Shown here: positions 11,912 to 22,792 of the stretch, piece after piece | How the letters are laid out: each line of letters starts with the position of its first letter | How positions within the stretch are numbered: position 1 is the stretch's first letter | Assembly (NCBI GenBank): GCA_014904845.1 | Contig: MU119210.1 | Coordinates: 372,001-436,000 of the forward strand | Reading direction: 5' to 3' | Length of the DNA: 64,000 nucleotides | DNA from: Acephala macrosclerotiorum | Lineage: Eukaryota > Ascomycota > Leotiomycetes > Helotiales > Mollisiaceae | Position numbers and translations under genes: made by a program | The notes under the pieces: generated by a model | The model's database searches: none | The model's input: only the letters and a program-made list of their open reading frames with translations | What the model was told of the DNA's origin: nothing

Positions 11912-12936
11912 GTTTCAAGACGGTTAGGTCTCCTGGCTCTGCAGGGAACGTGCAGAAAGAATGGAGTAAAGAAAGTAAAATGTTAATTAGAAATCTTCAA
12001 GTCAGATCGACTTGAATTGAGTGAAGATTGAAACGTAAAGGGAATCCTGGAGACTGGAATGCGGCAAAACTCATCCCCCTCTCCCTCCTGTCGTCCAAAG
12101 GTGGAACTTAGCCTGAACTTCTCTAGCTCTGATCGCGACATTTCGAGGCTCAAAGAAAGTGAATATTAGTCAGGATGGCTCTATGGCTGTGCTAGAGCGT
12201 GGCTAGATGCTTGTAAGATGGGATGGGATGAAGTCGAAAGTCGTTGCACGAGATAGCACGCAATTTCATCCCTGCGAAAAAGTTCTTTAGCTTTGTGTTC
12301 TCGGGCCGGTCTCGGGGATAGTTCGTTGTAAATTTGATTGGCTTACCGGCCTTGGGCTGCTTTGCTCTGATTTGCCGCATTCAACTTCAGCAAGGTTAGT
12401 GGTCTTCGGATCTAATGCAAGGCTGACGCTGCTCACCACTAGATATGCACAAGGGAAGAGCTTTGGAATCTTGAATAGAACCTTCTGATAGATTGTTCGA
12501 AGATTGTCTAAATTGAGTTTGTCGTAGACCTGAATGGCAGGAATGCGTAGTCCGGTTGCAATACTCATCCTATCGGGGCGATTACTGAACATCTTCAGTG
12601 GGATACAGGCCTCTATAGGCTTCATATGCCTCGGTATGGACGGTCAAGGCCATGGCTATGCTGCAAATTCAGACAGTAAGCAAGTTTTTCGGACATCATT
12701 CATCTGCATCGCTGTTAAGAAATGGAAGGTATCGAATGATGAGGCAAGCAATTGATCTCCTGATAAAGCTTCTATCTTAAGTCCGAAGCGGCGGAACATG
12801 TCATAGGCGTCAGTAGGGACGCAAGCGAAGCATGGTCCAAACATATCATACAAAACAATACATAATCTTTACATCCAGACCACAATAATCCACTACATTA
12901 CAACACACAATCGAAACCTAATTCACACCTGCAACA
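11912..12936. other. Intergenic with faint coding-like remnants
   Basis: About 1 kb between the divergent MET10 and FMP52 genes. On the minus strand three protein-like pieces occur (12853-12656, about 12652-12581, and 12625-12287), but they lie in different frames and no intron with standard sites joins them. They could be a decayed gene or chance. The 300 bp next to MET10 should hold its promoter. Confidence 0.4.
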
Positions 12937-13687
12937 ATGACATCCGCAGCAATCGTCGGATCAACCGGCCTCGTCGTACGTTGCACCCATCCTCAATCTT
13001 CGTCCCTTCCACAATCATTCACATCAACTAACAATCGTCCAGGGCTCACACATCCTCTCAACTCTCCTCTCCCTCCCCTCCATCTCCGCTGTTCATTCGA
13101 TCTCCCGCCGCGCCCCCTCCTCCATCGACCCCAAGCTCCATCCTCTCGTCGGAACAGACACCTCACAATGGCCTACCCAACTCTCCACCATCCACCCCAT
13201 CCCCTCAATCCTCTTCTCCGCCCTCGGCACCACCAAAGGCCTAGCCGGCTCGGTCGAGGCCCAACGAAAAATAGACTATGACCTCAACCTCGCCCTTGCC
13301 GAAGCCGGCAAATCCTCCGGCGTGAAAGTTTATGTCCTGATATCAACTGGAGGAGCGAACGCGAAGAGCTCCATTCCGTATCCGAAGATGAAGGGAGAGT
13401 TAGAGGATAGTGTTAGGGGGTTGGGATTTGAGACTACAGTTATTTTGAGGCCCGGGTTGTTGGTGGGGGAGAGGAGTGATACGAGGATGGCGGAGGCGGT
13501 TTTTAGGGGGTTGGCGAATGTTATGGGGCATGTTGGGTTGAAGGATTTTTGGGCGCAGGATGCGGATGTAGTTGCCAAGGCGGCTATTGCTGCTGGGCTA
13601 CAAGCACTCGAGGGAGGGAAGCCGAAGGTGTGGGAGATTGGTCAAGCTGAGATTATTAAGTTGGGGAGGACGGAGTGGAAGGCTTGA
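12937..13687 (+). CDS. FMP52: FMP52-like NAD(P)-binding mitochondrial protein
   Basis: This is an atypical short-chain dehydrogenase/NmrA-like Rossmann protein of the FMP52 family, associated with the mitochondrial outer membrane in yeast; its substrate is not known. Exon 1 (12937-12975) encodes MTSAAIVGSTGLV, and exon 2 (13043-13687) continues GSHILSTLLSLPS, joined in phase 0 over a 67-nt intron (GTACGT, CTAAC branch, CAG). The split falls inside the glycine-rich nucleotide-binding loop GSTGLVGSHI. Further family marks are FSALGTTKGLAGS, YVLISTGGANAKS and LRPGLLVGER. The total of 227 residues is the usual family length. Exon 2 changes from C-rich to G-rich codons after about 13320, a local compositional shift within one frame. 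Confidence 0.9.
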
Positions 13688-13839
13688 GCTTGGTGTGCCA
13701 TTTGCTTGATGATCTTTGGCGGGAGTTTGGAGGGTTTGAGATGTAATGAATAAGGTTGAGGTCTTTTATGTTTTGTTATGTATACCCAGAACTCCAACTA
13801 TGCTTGTACTTTCAACTGCCAATTCCTCAGATATCATCT

Positions 13840-14303
13840 TCACTTCCTAGCTTTCTTAGGACTTCCTCCACCACTAGACTTATTCTTCTCCGCGTTCTCA
13901 GCTCTTCCTTCGGTCTCTCTTGGTTTCGACACTTCAGGGTTCGCGGGCGATACGTCTAATGGATTTCCTGATCCCTGAAAATATTTCAGCATATGTCCAG
14001 CTCCGTTGTAGGTTGTCATACCTCTTCTTCCCCAGCAACTTTCTTCTCCTTTTGAGGATCTGTAGTGTTAGGATCGAACGCAGCTTGCTCTTGTCTTGCC
14101 GATGTATCGTCTGTGCCTGATTTTGAATATTCGGTTGCCTCAGTGTTGATGCTATCCTTGTCCTCGCTACCTTTTCGGGGGAAACTCGCTAGTGATGTGC
14201 GGGAGAAGGGACGAATTGTTTGGACGGAGTGTCTAATTGATCGAGAAGGGCCAGCTCGAATGCATCGCCTCGTCCCAAGACGGAGAACGGAAGTCGGTGA
14301 CAT
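13840..14303 (-). CDS. Small conserved mitochondrial protein of unknown function
   Basis: This belongs to a fungal family I recognise by its ending but whose function I do not know. Exon 1 (14303-14022) and exon 2 (13974-13840) join in phase 0 over a 47-nt intron (GTATGA to TTTCAG), giving 138 residues. The first 40 residues are Arg/Ser-rich and free of acidic residues, with an RPFSRTS cleavage-like site, as in mitochondrial presequences. The middle has INTEATEYSKSGTDD and AAFDPNTTDP. The second exon supplies SGNPLDVSPANPEVSKP, the conserved C-terminal signature, followed by a basic, Gly/Ser-rich tail. Without the second exon the protein would lose this signature, so the spliced model is strongly preferred. 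Confidence 0.82.
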
Positions 14304-15065
14304 TTGGCAAGGTGATCGTGAGGTAGATGTTGGTGACTGCCTCGGCTATTAGTTATGAGTGCTCGAGATTGACTTCGACTTCCACCTCGCTCATATGTAT
14401 ATAGGGTATAAATTTTCGGTATAATGCGAACACTAAAACAACTTACCAAAATATAATTGTTCAAAAATGCGAGAGACAATGAAGCTCCAAACTGGAAGCT
14501 CAGAGCTCCAATATCAACATCGCTTAACTCGGCTACGTCACTATTGGCCAGTGCCCGAAGCACGCCAACTCCCCCACATTTGACGGCCAATCCCCTGAAC
14601 CTCCTGCAACCCGCTCCAGATCCCACTGAATGGGAAGCGAGCGGGGAACGTGCTCTATCCGGAGCGAGCCTCGTGCAGATCCAACGCACTTCATCCTTCC
14701 CAATCAGCATCTCTGCTTTTCCAACAACCAAAATTAGCCCCTATATACTCTCCAACACTGGTTCCAAATGAACCGAATATTTGGGGATAACCGCTGTTGA
14801 CTTATCAGTACGCAGTTTTTGTGCTACCACGCAAGGTTGAAGGCCTATCTTTGCATTTTGACTTTCGAGAGACGGGCGTAGTCAGCCCACAATAGTTCTA
14901 GCCCACGGCGTAGTGTGGTCTCATGGACACCATTTCGTTCGTTCGTCTGCCTGCTATTCATTGTCTTATATCCAGCATATTTCTCCTTGCACATTTTCCT
15001 CCCGGAGAAGCAAGTCCTTCTACTATACTATCTGAGACTGCTTTCAAAGTCGCATTTTTCCTGCA
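14304..15065. other. Intergenic, no gene seen
   Basis: Two overlapping open frames on opposite strands (14457-14771 plus, 14731-14189 minus) cancel each other out. Neither shows a motif, and the minus one runs across the small mitochondrial gene in the wrong frame. I treat the stretch as intergenic between divergent genes. Confidence 0.45.
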
Positions 15066-15956
15066 ATGGAGTTATTCCACAATCATTCTCTTGAATCTGA
15101 ACCCCAAGGAGTGCCATCTATGGATTCATTCACCCTCTTCCCCAACCTCCTTCCCGAACTCCGCATCCTAATCTGGCAATACGCTCTCCTGCATCCCCGT
15201 CTCGTCTTGATCTACAAACACTCCACCCGAATAACCACTATATCCCCACACATCCGCCGCACAGTCACCACTCCACTCCTCTCCACCTCTCAAGAATCAC
15301 GTCTCGAAGCTCTGAAATACTATTTCCCTCCCTCCCTCGGCCTCCTCCAACCACAACCCTCGTCAAATACATCGACACTCTTTCCCACATTTCTCACTCC
15401 TCCAAACCTCAATGACAGAAGCCAGAAGCCCTTCCCTGTTGGTCCAGGAACAGATATAATCTATATCTCAGGCAACGATCCATCACCTCCTAGGCGCAGA
15501 ACACCAGTCACATGGACAGTGTCCTTCCTGTCTTCCGAGCTTGATTCTGCTTCCCCAAGCTTCAGTCCAATCAAACATCTCGCTATCGATTTAGCTCTCT
15601 TGTTATCTACCTCTTATAGCAAGACGCCGAAGTTTAAGATGCCGCACGGGATATGGAAATTCATCATCCTAGATCTCAAAAAACTAGAATCTTTGATTAT
15701 GGTGAGGAGTTGTGGATGCGAGGAAGAACATTGGGGGGTGAAGGATGTGGAAGGATCGCTGATGGCGGCGAAGAACCAGTTTATGGAGTTTTGGGAACAG
15801 ATGATGGGGTATGGTGGGGATGATTCTATTGGGGAAGGGAAAGACGATGAAGAAGAGGGGAGTCCAGGCGAGGAGGTGAAGAGATTGAAAGAATGGAGGA
15901 TGCCTAGGGTGGAGGTGCTGGAGTTGGAGGAGCTGGTTGCTAGGTGTTGGGTATGA
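15066..15956 (+). CDS. 2EXR domain protein
   Basis: A single-exon gene of 296 codons. Near the N-terminus it has the 2EXR signature FTLFPNLLPELRILIWQYAL, a short F-box-like motif found in large families of filamentous-ascomycete proteins of unknown role. Further family-like pieces are LLSTSQESRLEALKYY and IKHLAIDLALLL, and an acidic stretch lies near residue 255. The motif begins soon after the internal Met at 15120 (MDSFTLFP), so translation may start there rather than at 15066. No membrane segment or signal peptide is seen. The role is unknown; protein-protein interaction is a guess from the motif. Confidence 0.85.
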   Translation: MELFHNHSLESEPQGVPSMDSFTLFPNLLPELRILIWQYALLHPRLVLIYKHSTRITTISPHIRRTVTTPLLSTSQESRLEALKYYFPPSLGLLQPQPSSNTSTLFPTFLTPPNLNDRSQKPFPVGPGTDIIYISGNDPSPPRRRTPVTWTVSFLSSELDSASPSFSPIKHLAIDLALLLSTSYSKTPKFKMPHGIWKFIILDLKKLESLIMVRSCGCEEEHWGVKDVEGSLMAAKNQFMEFWEQMMGYGGDDSIGEGKDDEEEGSPGEEVKRLKEWRMPRVEVLELEELVARCWV

Positions 15957-16159
15957 GGTGTGAGGAGGATGTCTGTTCTTTTGTGAGGATTTTGTCAAAT
16001 CTCTATACTGGGAATCTACCCTACTTTGACTGCTCTACTTCACCTTCCCTTTCAAAATATGACATTCATCCAAACACTCACTCGCCAGGCTCTTTCCCCC
16101 CGAGGACTTCCCCCCAAAATTAGAAGAAGACGACGAAGAACCTCAGCAACGAAAAGTGT

Positions 16160-16165
16160 AAAAAA
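16160..16165 (-). terminator. T6 run after the tRNA-like element
   Basis: On the minus strand six T residues follow the 3' end of the tRNA-like element by about 10 nt. A run of this length is the normal RNA polymerase III stop signal, which supports Pol III transcription of the element. Confidence 0.45.
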
Positions 16166-16174
16166 GAGAGTTAT

Positions 16175-16321
16175 TGAAAGCGGTTGGAATCGAACCAATG
16201 ACCCACGATCCGAAAATGGCTCCCATCGCCTTCTCCCGACACATGACAATTAAGCCTGGGACTTGGGGTTAGTTTGGTGAACTATTACTTTTCGTGAGCT
16301 TTGCCACTAAGCTACATCTCC
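16175..16321 (-). ncRNA. tRNA-like Pol III element (odd or decayed tRNA gene)
   Basis: The minus strand shows a consensus A box (TAGCTTAGTGG, 16314-16304), a perfect B box (GGTTCGATTCC, 16196-16186) and a T6 terminator downstream. A D-arm (GCTT/AAGC), a perfect 5-bp anticodon stem (CACGA/TCGTG) and a T-arm (TTGG/CCAA) can be folded if about 60 nt are removed from the anticodon loop as an intron. Two things argue against a working tRNA. The acceptor stem (GGAGATG with CGCTTTC) pairs only through several G-U pairs and one mismatch, and no U33 is evident in the loop. It may be a tRNA pseudogene, a tRNA-derived SINE-like piece or another Pol III RNA. Confidence 0.45.
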
Positions 16322-16694
16322 TTTGTTATGATTTGGGACCAAAAATAGCTTATATGAATCTATACATACCACATCATACATATTGAACAGCAGAGAAAGG
16401 AAAGAGAGGAACGACTCAACGCCTCCTTCAGAGGATCGGTCTAAAGGGCAACAATCAAAAGGGAAAGTACTGGGCAACTCGCTATACAAATAACAACATC
16501 GCTCTCGCGTTACAAGAGTGGATGTTCAGGTGCTCAAAATTCATCGTTTGCTCTAATATCAAGACGTTGGCCACGTAAACATACACGATCCCTGCCTGCC
16601 GCATCTATCCATAAACACCATACTCCAACAAAGATATAATCCTCTCGTCTACTCGATAAACTCTACATAACCAACGCCCCATCCAATATCAAAC
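16322..16694. other. Intergenic, no gene seen
   Basis: This lies between the tRNA-like element and the end of the SNF2 gene. It is AT-rich and probably holds the SNF2 3' UTR. No convincing open frame is present. Confidence 0.5.
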
Positions 16695-19600
16695 TCACCA
16701 CCGTCTCCCATAAACATTATCCTCCTTCGCCTTCTCACTCCCAACCCTCATCGGCGGTGGCGTAACCTTCCTCACATTACTAACACTAGCCTCCCTACTA
16801 CTCGATCCACTACCCGTAGACGCCTCTTTCAAGATTCTTGGCTTCTTGCCTAAATCATACGACGCCGTACCAGGAGGAGCATGCTCTGCATCTCTACGGA
16901 ACAGTTGCAGAATCTCCTTCATGCCAAGCTTACCAGCACCTCCCTTACCACCTTCTATAGTCTGGTTGGCTAATTCGCGCTTCTTTTCCTGGAGGTCGAG
17001 GATACGTTCTTCGACCGAGTCTTTGATGGTGATTTTGTAGACTATGACGTCGATTTTTTGGGTGAGACGGTGGACTCTGTCGATGGCTTGTTCTTCGACG
17101 AACTGGGGTTTGTTAGTGGGGTCAGGTAATGGGTAGAAAGGGAGATACTTACAGGGTTCCAGAATGGTTCAAGAATAACGACTCGAGTGGCAGCGGTCAA
17201 GTTCAGACCCAAAGAGCCGCACTTCAGACTGCATAGTAGGATTCGGCAATTCTTGTCGGTGCGGAGCTTATTCAAGCTGGCTTCTCGGAGGTCGTTCTTC
17301 ATCTTTCCGTCGTATCTGGTGTACTTGAATCCCTTCTGACGAAGAAAAGGCTCGACAAGATCCAACATAGAGGTGAACTGAGAGAAAACGATGAACTTGT
17401 GCTGGGCGGCTTCTTTCCCAAGGATCTCCATTAAATGTCTGATCTTCGTAGATGAAATCATGGTAGATAGCTTCGCGTCTTCGTCGGAGCCGGACTCGAA
17501 CTCATCTTCGACAGCTGAATCCTCGTCATCTTCATCGCTGCTTCCATCTTCTTCAGATGCAGACTCTACCTCGTCTGAGTCGGGATTAAGAGCAGTGACC
17601 TTCTTCTTTTCAAGCCTTGACTTATGCAGATGGATATGCTCGAGATCAGGCAGCGTGGTCTCATCGTCCGAATTGAGCCACTCCCCACCACCTTCTGCAT
17701 CCTCATCGTCAGTGCCACCAGCCTTTCCTAGCGTCAACGAACCTCTCTTGTCTTCTGGAACGAGCCAAGCTCCTTCCTGATCTTCCTCTTCGTCATCACT
17801 GTCTTGGATAATAGCTCGATTTCTAGGCTTGCGAGGGACCTGCGACCCCTTCTCCTGTTTTCGCTTCTTCTTTTTCTCCTTCTTGTCCTTTCGAGTCTTG
17901 GGGGCATTCGTGACAGCTTCGAGATCAGCATCACAATCCAAACAACGAACTGCACCATCAGCAACGGCTTGCTTGCCCAAGTCAAGCTGGCAAACCTCGC
18001 ATTTCTTAGCACCCATGCCCATGGCGCCGAACATGTCTGCCATCTCGTCAATCTCTGCATTCGACGACTTTGCCTTCTGGGTTGCGGTTGAGTCGGCAAG
18101 TGCTTCGCTATCCTTTGCAAGCTGACCACCAACAAGCTTTGGGTGATTGCAGGCCTGTCTGAGACGCAACAACATGACCAAGGCACTTGCATAATTGACC
18201 TTGCCGCTCATCATCTGCTCGATGCTTGCATCGGTACGCTGTTCCAGGCGATCGTAGAATCCACGTTCTTCGGGAGAAAACTCTGCAAAGACTTTCTCAA
18301 TCTTGCGCTCAGTAATCTTGAAGCCGGTTGTGCTGCCCTCTCCTGGTAACGATGGCTTACCACCAGGATTCAACGCGCCTTCCTTCTTTAGGATGTCCTT
18401 AGTCCTACGCTTCATGAAGATCGTTAAGTAATGGCGCAATCGCTTGATAGCAAGATCACCTCTGCCATTCTTCATCGGGCGATCGATTTGATCCTTCCAT
18501 TCTCTCAAATCATTGTAAGGCGTGATCCGCAAGAACTTGATAAGACTTTGCAACTCGTCGAGGTTGTTCTGCATGGGCGTGCCAGTCAAACACCACCTAT
18601 ACTGACTTCGCAGTGCACAGCAAGCCAAGGAAGCCTTTGCATTGCGATTCTTAATGGTATGAGCCTCGTCGAGAATGACACGGTACCAATGTAGGCCGAA
18701 ACATCCCACTTTGAGGCCGTCGTCGTTGGGTGAAGAATTACCAAACTCAGAAACCAAGATTTGATATGTTGTGACCACGACGTCGTACTTCTTGAGGTCC
18801 TGGAAGCGCTTCGTGCGCTGAGGTCCGTGGTGCACACAGACTCGAAGTGCGTGAGAACTCGAAACCTTCTCCTTGATCTCCAGCTCCCATTGTCGAATGA
18901 GTGCTAGAGGAGCAACGACCAAGGTTGTCTTTTCCAAACCAGAAGGTAATTTGCGCTTGGTGATAACATCGTCGTCTGTTGGCTTAGCGTTGGTCAAGAT
19001 GAGAGAAATCGACTGGAGAGTCTTGCCGAGTCCCATATCATCTGCGAGAATTCCACCCTTCGGCACTTGAGCACCTTTCTTACCTGTTCCGAGTTCTCTG
19101 CCTGTCATCCACTCAAGACCCTCCACTTGGTGGGGCAACAGCTTGACCTTGATTCCTTCAACGGTTCCGTCATCTTCCTCCTCCTCTTCATTATCAGAGG
19201 CTACTGCCAGCTTATCCTCTTCCTCGTCGTCCTCGTCGACACTAAACTTCTTGAATTTCTTGGCCAAGTCATCGGCCTCGGCTTCCTTCTTCTTCTTACG
19301 GAGTCTGGTTCTGGGTACATCGTCGTCGTCCTCAATGACTCCTTCTAAGAGAGCTTTGAGATCCTCTTGTGCCTTGGCAGGGTCTACGAACGTGTAAGGG
19401 TCTTCAACAGGGTCGCGGTAGTTGTTCGCGGTGAGGTCAACATAATCGTAGCCCTTGTAGCTAGAGGCACTATTGGTAGTTTGAAATCCACCATATGTGC
19501 TGCCCATCGACCCAAACATTTGTGGTGCCGCGGCCGTAGTTGTGGTATATGTCGGAGCTTGTGGGGCAGGAGCTCTGACTGGCTGGCTATGTAGAGGTTT

Positions 19601-20595
19601 AGTGAGAGTATGTGATCAAGTGTTGTGATTACTTACCTATACTCTGCAGGTGCTCTGGGCATCAATGGTTGCACTATCTTTCGGGTGGTGTCCTTTAGAG
19701 CTTGTAGGTTGGGATGAGCTATTGTGATCATATTAGCAGACTTGTACTTGAAATCTAGAATAGATCACTAACCTGGGCGGTCCGAATCTCTATGAAGTTC
19801 CGGGCGAGTCTTAGGCTGAATGAACATGGAATTCTGCTTCGATGAACCTAATGAACCTCTGTTGAGTGGTGATTGAGGTAGACTTGTCTGTCCGAATTGT
19901 GGTACACTCGAAGGAAGTAGACTCGAAGCAAACAAGTTTGCTTGAGTTGTAGGTTTGGAAGAAGCATCAGGCTGGCTTTGGTGCTGCTCATTCGGAACTA
20001 CAGGTCGCAATGGCGCCTTGGCCGGTGATCGTTCGTTGACCATCTTGCTGTTCCTATTGTGGTCCTTCTGCTGGTGCGCAACCGAAGAAATACCAAACAC
20101 AAAAGGAATCGGTGAGTTGGTGTTCGCAGGCTTGACTGACTTGCCGAAGTCGAAGGATAGAGGGGAGTTGAACAGGGAACTCGAGTCACCGAGGTCACTG
20201 AGCGCTATGTTATTTGCAGCAGTTGGTTCGGAAGGTGTGCGACGGGTTGGAAGGTCTAGCGGACTCTGATTTGCACTCGTAGGAGTCTCTCCAAAGATAA
20301 AATATATCGGAGAGTTGTTCCCACATCCGAAGTCGAAGGATAGCGGGGACTTCTGCGCTGTTTCCCCCAGTTAGATTGGACGACTTTGTTGATATCTGAC
20401 GGGCTGAATGCAATGGCGTACTATAGTTGGTGCTGGCAGATGTCCCAATCTGCTGCGTGCGTTGTTTTTCTGGAGATTCGTCTCTGCGCTGGCTGAAGCT
20501 TGGGCGGTCTGTCAATGTGTTTTTTGGATAAAACGAGCCTCTGCGGCATTGTTAGCTGCATTGTTTCCGCTCGAGGATTTGAGTGTATACCTCAT
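16695..20595 (-). CDS. SNF2-family DNA-dependent ATPase (Rad5/Rad16/Uls1-like)
   Basis: A nuclear chromatin-remodelling or DNA-repair type ATPase. Six coding exons fit in phase: 20595-20591, 20540-20401, 20357-19773, 19718-19637, 19586-17153 and 17102-16695, giving 1217 residues. Helicase motifs are clear: LPHQVEGLEWM, the Walker A stretch GGILADDMGLGKTLQS, LDEAHTIKN, LTGTPMQNN, then the C-terminal lobe (FIVFSQFTSMLDLVEPFLR, KCGSLGLNLTAA, and WNP|FVEEQAIDRVHRLTQ across the last intron). A CEVC...CLDC Cys pair sits between the lobes where Rad5-group members carry a RING finger, so the finger is reduced or absent. The N-terminus has two SPLSFDFG...NSPI repeats. The first coding exon is only 5 nt (ATGAG), so the very start is uncertain. 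Confidence 0.87.
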
Positions 20596-21089
20596 GAGTA
20601 TGTCTGCTGTTTCTGAGGTTAGTTGCGACGAGATCTTGTCGTGTTGGAGGGTGGGAAGAAAGTACCTAGGGCGATTATAGTACTTGAGTTCAGATGATCG
20701 CGACGAGCGCGGTCAACAAGCGCGAATCGTCCAGGCAACGCCCAAGACCACTTCCACGAAACTTGCTAGGGTACTGCGAAAGGCCATGGGGGTTTGACTA
20801 TTGCGACATGGCTGGAATATTTTGTACTCAGAGCGTTATCTCGTCTATGAATAGTTCCGTTGAAGTCTCCCTTTTTGTCTACACTTTTTCAACATCATGC
20901 CTCTAGATATCCTCATGATGAATGGACATTTTGAAGAATATTAAAGAGCAGCCAGAAGCTTTCATTTGATGGGTATCTCCAACTCCTAAAATGTAGTACA
21001 TGCGCCTCAGAAAATGCCATCATCTCCATTATCGTACACTCATAAACATATTTCATTTGTCCCTTGTATGGTTTCGAACACTGTCTCCA
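20596..21089. other. Intergenic, no gene seen
   Basis: This lies between the start of the SNF2 gene and the end of the C3HC gene. An open frame continues upstream of the chosen SNF2 start without an ATG until a stop near 20715, so an undetected 5' exon cannot be excluded. Confidence 0.45.
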
Positions 21090-22536
21090 TCAAGACCGAG
21101 AGGACTTGCTCTTCTCTCGCTGAAGTTTCTTGCCCGCTTTCGTCTCGAAGAGACTCTTTACTCGTCTCAACCTCGCCCACCTTTTCTTATCCTCTTCATC
21201 CCTAATACTCATTGCATCGTCATCTCCAACATCAGTCCCAATCCCACTATCTTTCTCGCCACTATCATCCGGAGCAACTGGCCTGATCTTTCCGACCGGA
21301 CTCTCCCGTCTAGACCTCAAGAGATGGTCATTCTGAAGGATTCGTAAAATGATCTCCCATCCAGCCATCCCAGTCGATGAAGTTTTGACAGGGCCTTTGC
21401 CGTTCTGAGAGATAGCGTTCCGCCAAGGACAATAATCTCGATGCTCCTTCACAGGATCCAAGCAGCTCATCGCCGCCCCCACCACTTCTTCTCCGGCTTC
21501 ATTGATTTCCTTGCTCTTGAAAATCCATAGACCTAGGACTCTGAAGCAAGCCTGGCATGATACAGACTCTAATTGAGCTCCTAATCGATCGTGCGTATGT
21601 CCCTGCCATCCGAACAACGCCATAAGCAAAGCAACTTTGTTTACCGGCGGCTCTTCATTCTGAAGAGAATCCGAGGCGAAGAAATTTGGCGGTAGGTGTC
21701 CAATAACAACATCAAGATCAAGCCTAGGAGGTGTACGCAAGTTGAACATGTAAGGTAAGTTTTTGCTTCTCTTGTTGATTTCGTCGTAACGTTCTCGGAG
21801 GTTTCGGAAAGTGGTTTCAGTGTGATTGAGTGGTAACTTGAAAATGGAATCTGTATAAAGTCAGTGAACGTACATTACTCCAACCAATCGTCTGCTCACC
21901 ATCGCAACCTCTCTTCCTCCATAAGCAACCCTCATCGTGGGAGGACACAATAAGCTCGACATATTTGTCCACCAAAGCTTCCTCTAAAGAGGAGTCAGCG
22001 TCTTCCTCAAGACTGCCAAACCTAGACGAACCAATCTTCTCTGCAACATATACCGGCTGTTCTTTTCCTTCCACTTCTTTGCGATTCAGCTTCACTAGAA
22101 TCTCCACGTTACACAAACAACATCGCACTCTCTCAGACTTCTGGCAGACCCAACCACGCTTTGCCCATTCTACCTCGTTAACTCGCGCAGGTTTCGGTGT
22201 CCAGTCTGTGAGGTTTGAGAAAGATTTCAAGCGCTTGAGAAATTGTTCGCGATCCCAGGGAGCATATTTCGGAGGTTCTGCAGTAGCAGCAGCTGTAGTT
22301 GACGAGGCCGCCTTCTTATGCTTCATAGATGCTAATGGTTTTCGTGCCGGCGGAGGCATATCGCTCGTGTCTGTGTTTGAACTGTTGCTGCTAACTCGTC
22401 GCTTCTTCGTCTGGGAGTCTCCGTCGTCCATGGAGACATTGTTTACTTCTTTGGAAGAGTTGGAAGCTAGGGTAGTCGTCGATTTATTCCCTATCCCATT
22501 GATGAGAGCATTGAATTTCCGCTTGGTGGCGTTCAT
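21090..22536 (-). CDS. C3HC zinc-finger protein (Rsm1/NIPA-like)
   Basis: The protein resembles fission yeast Rsm1, linked to mRNA export, and human ZC3HC1/NIPA. Exon 1 (22536-21900) and exon 2 (21850-21090) join over a 49-nt intron (GTGAGC to ATACAG) with one base carried over, giving 465 residues. After a basic Ser/Thr-rich N-terminus comes the C3HC finger: RGWVCQ, VRCCLCNVEILVKL and SSHDEGCLWRKRGC. A second BIR-like half follows (VSCQACFRVLGLW, KEHRDYCPWRN). The splice restores RGCDDSIFKLPLNHTETTF exactly at the end of the first zinc unit. The C-terminus is basic and probably a nuclear localization region. The gene is divergent from HAL2, with 256 bp between starts. Confidence 0.85.
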
Positions 22537-22792
22537 GGTTGAGATACCGGCAGTACGAGCGTATGGATAATCTCATACACGGGCAAAGCTGACGGTTATG
22601 AAGGAGTGCATTTGTTGCTGGAAGCATGCGACAAGGCAGCTTTTGAGATATGGGTCCGAGCCATCCTTGATCAGATTGTCACCGCCCGGCAATATTTTGA
22701 CCCACTTCAACAGATTCGGCAGAGAAGTCGTAAGCTTGCAACGAATCAGCGCTCTGGTGTCAAGTCTGAAAATTCCATAAAACTTTAGTCAA

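Noticed and set aside
14189..14731. 180-codon minus-strand frame
   Set aside because: It overlaps the first exon of the small mitochondrial gene in another frame, and a plus-strand frame competes upstream. No motif is present.
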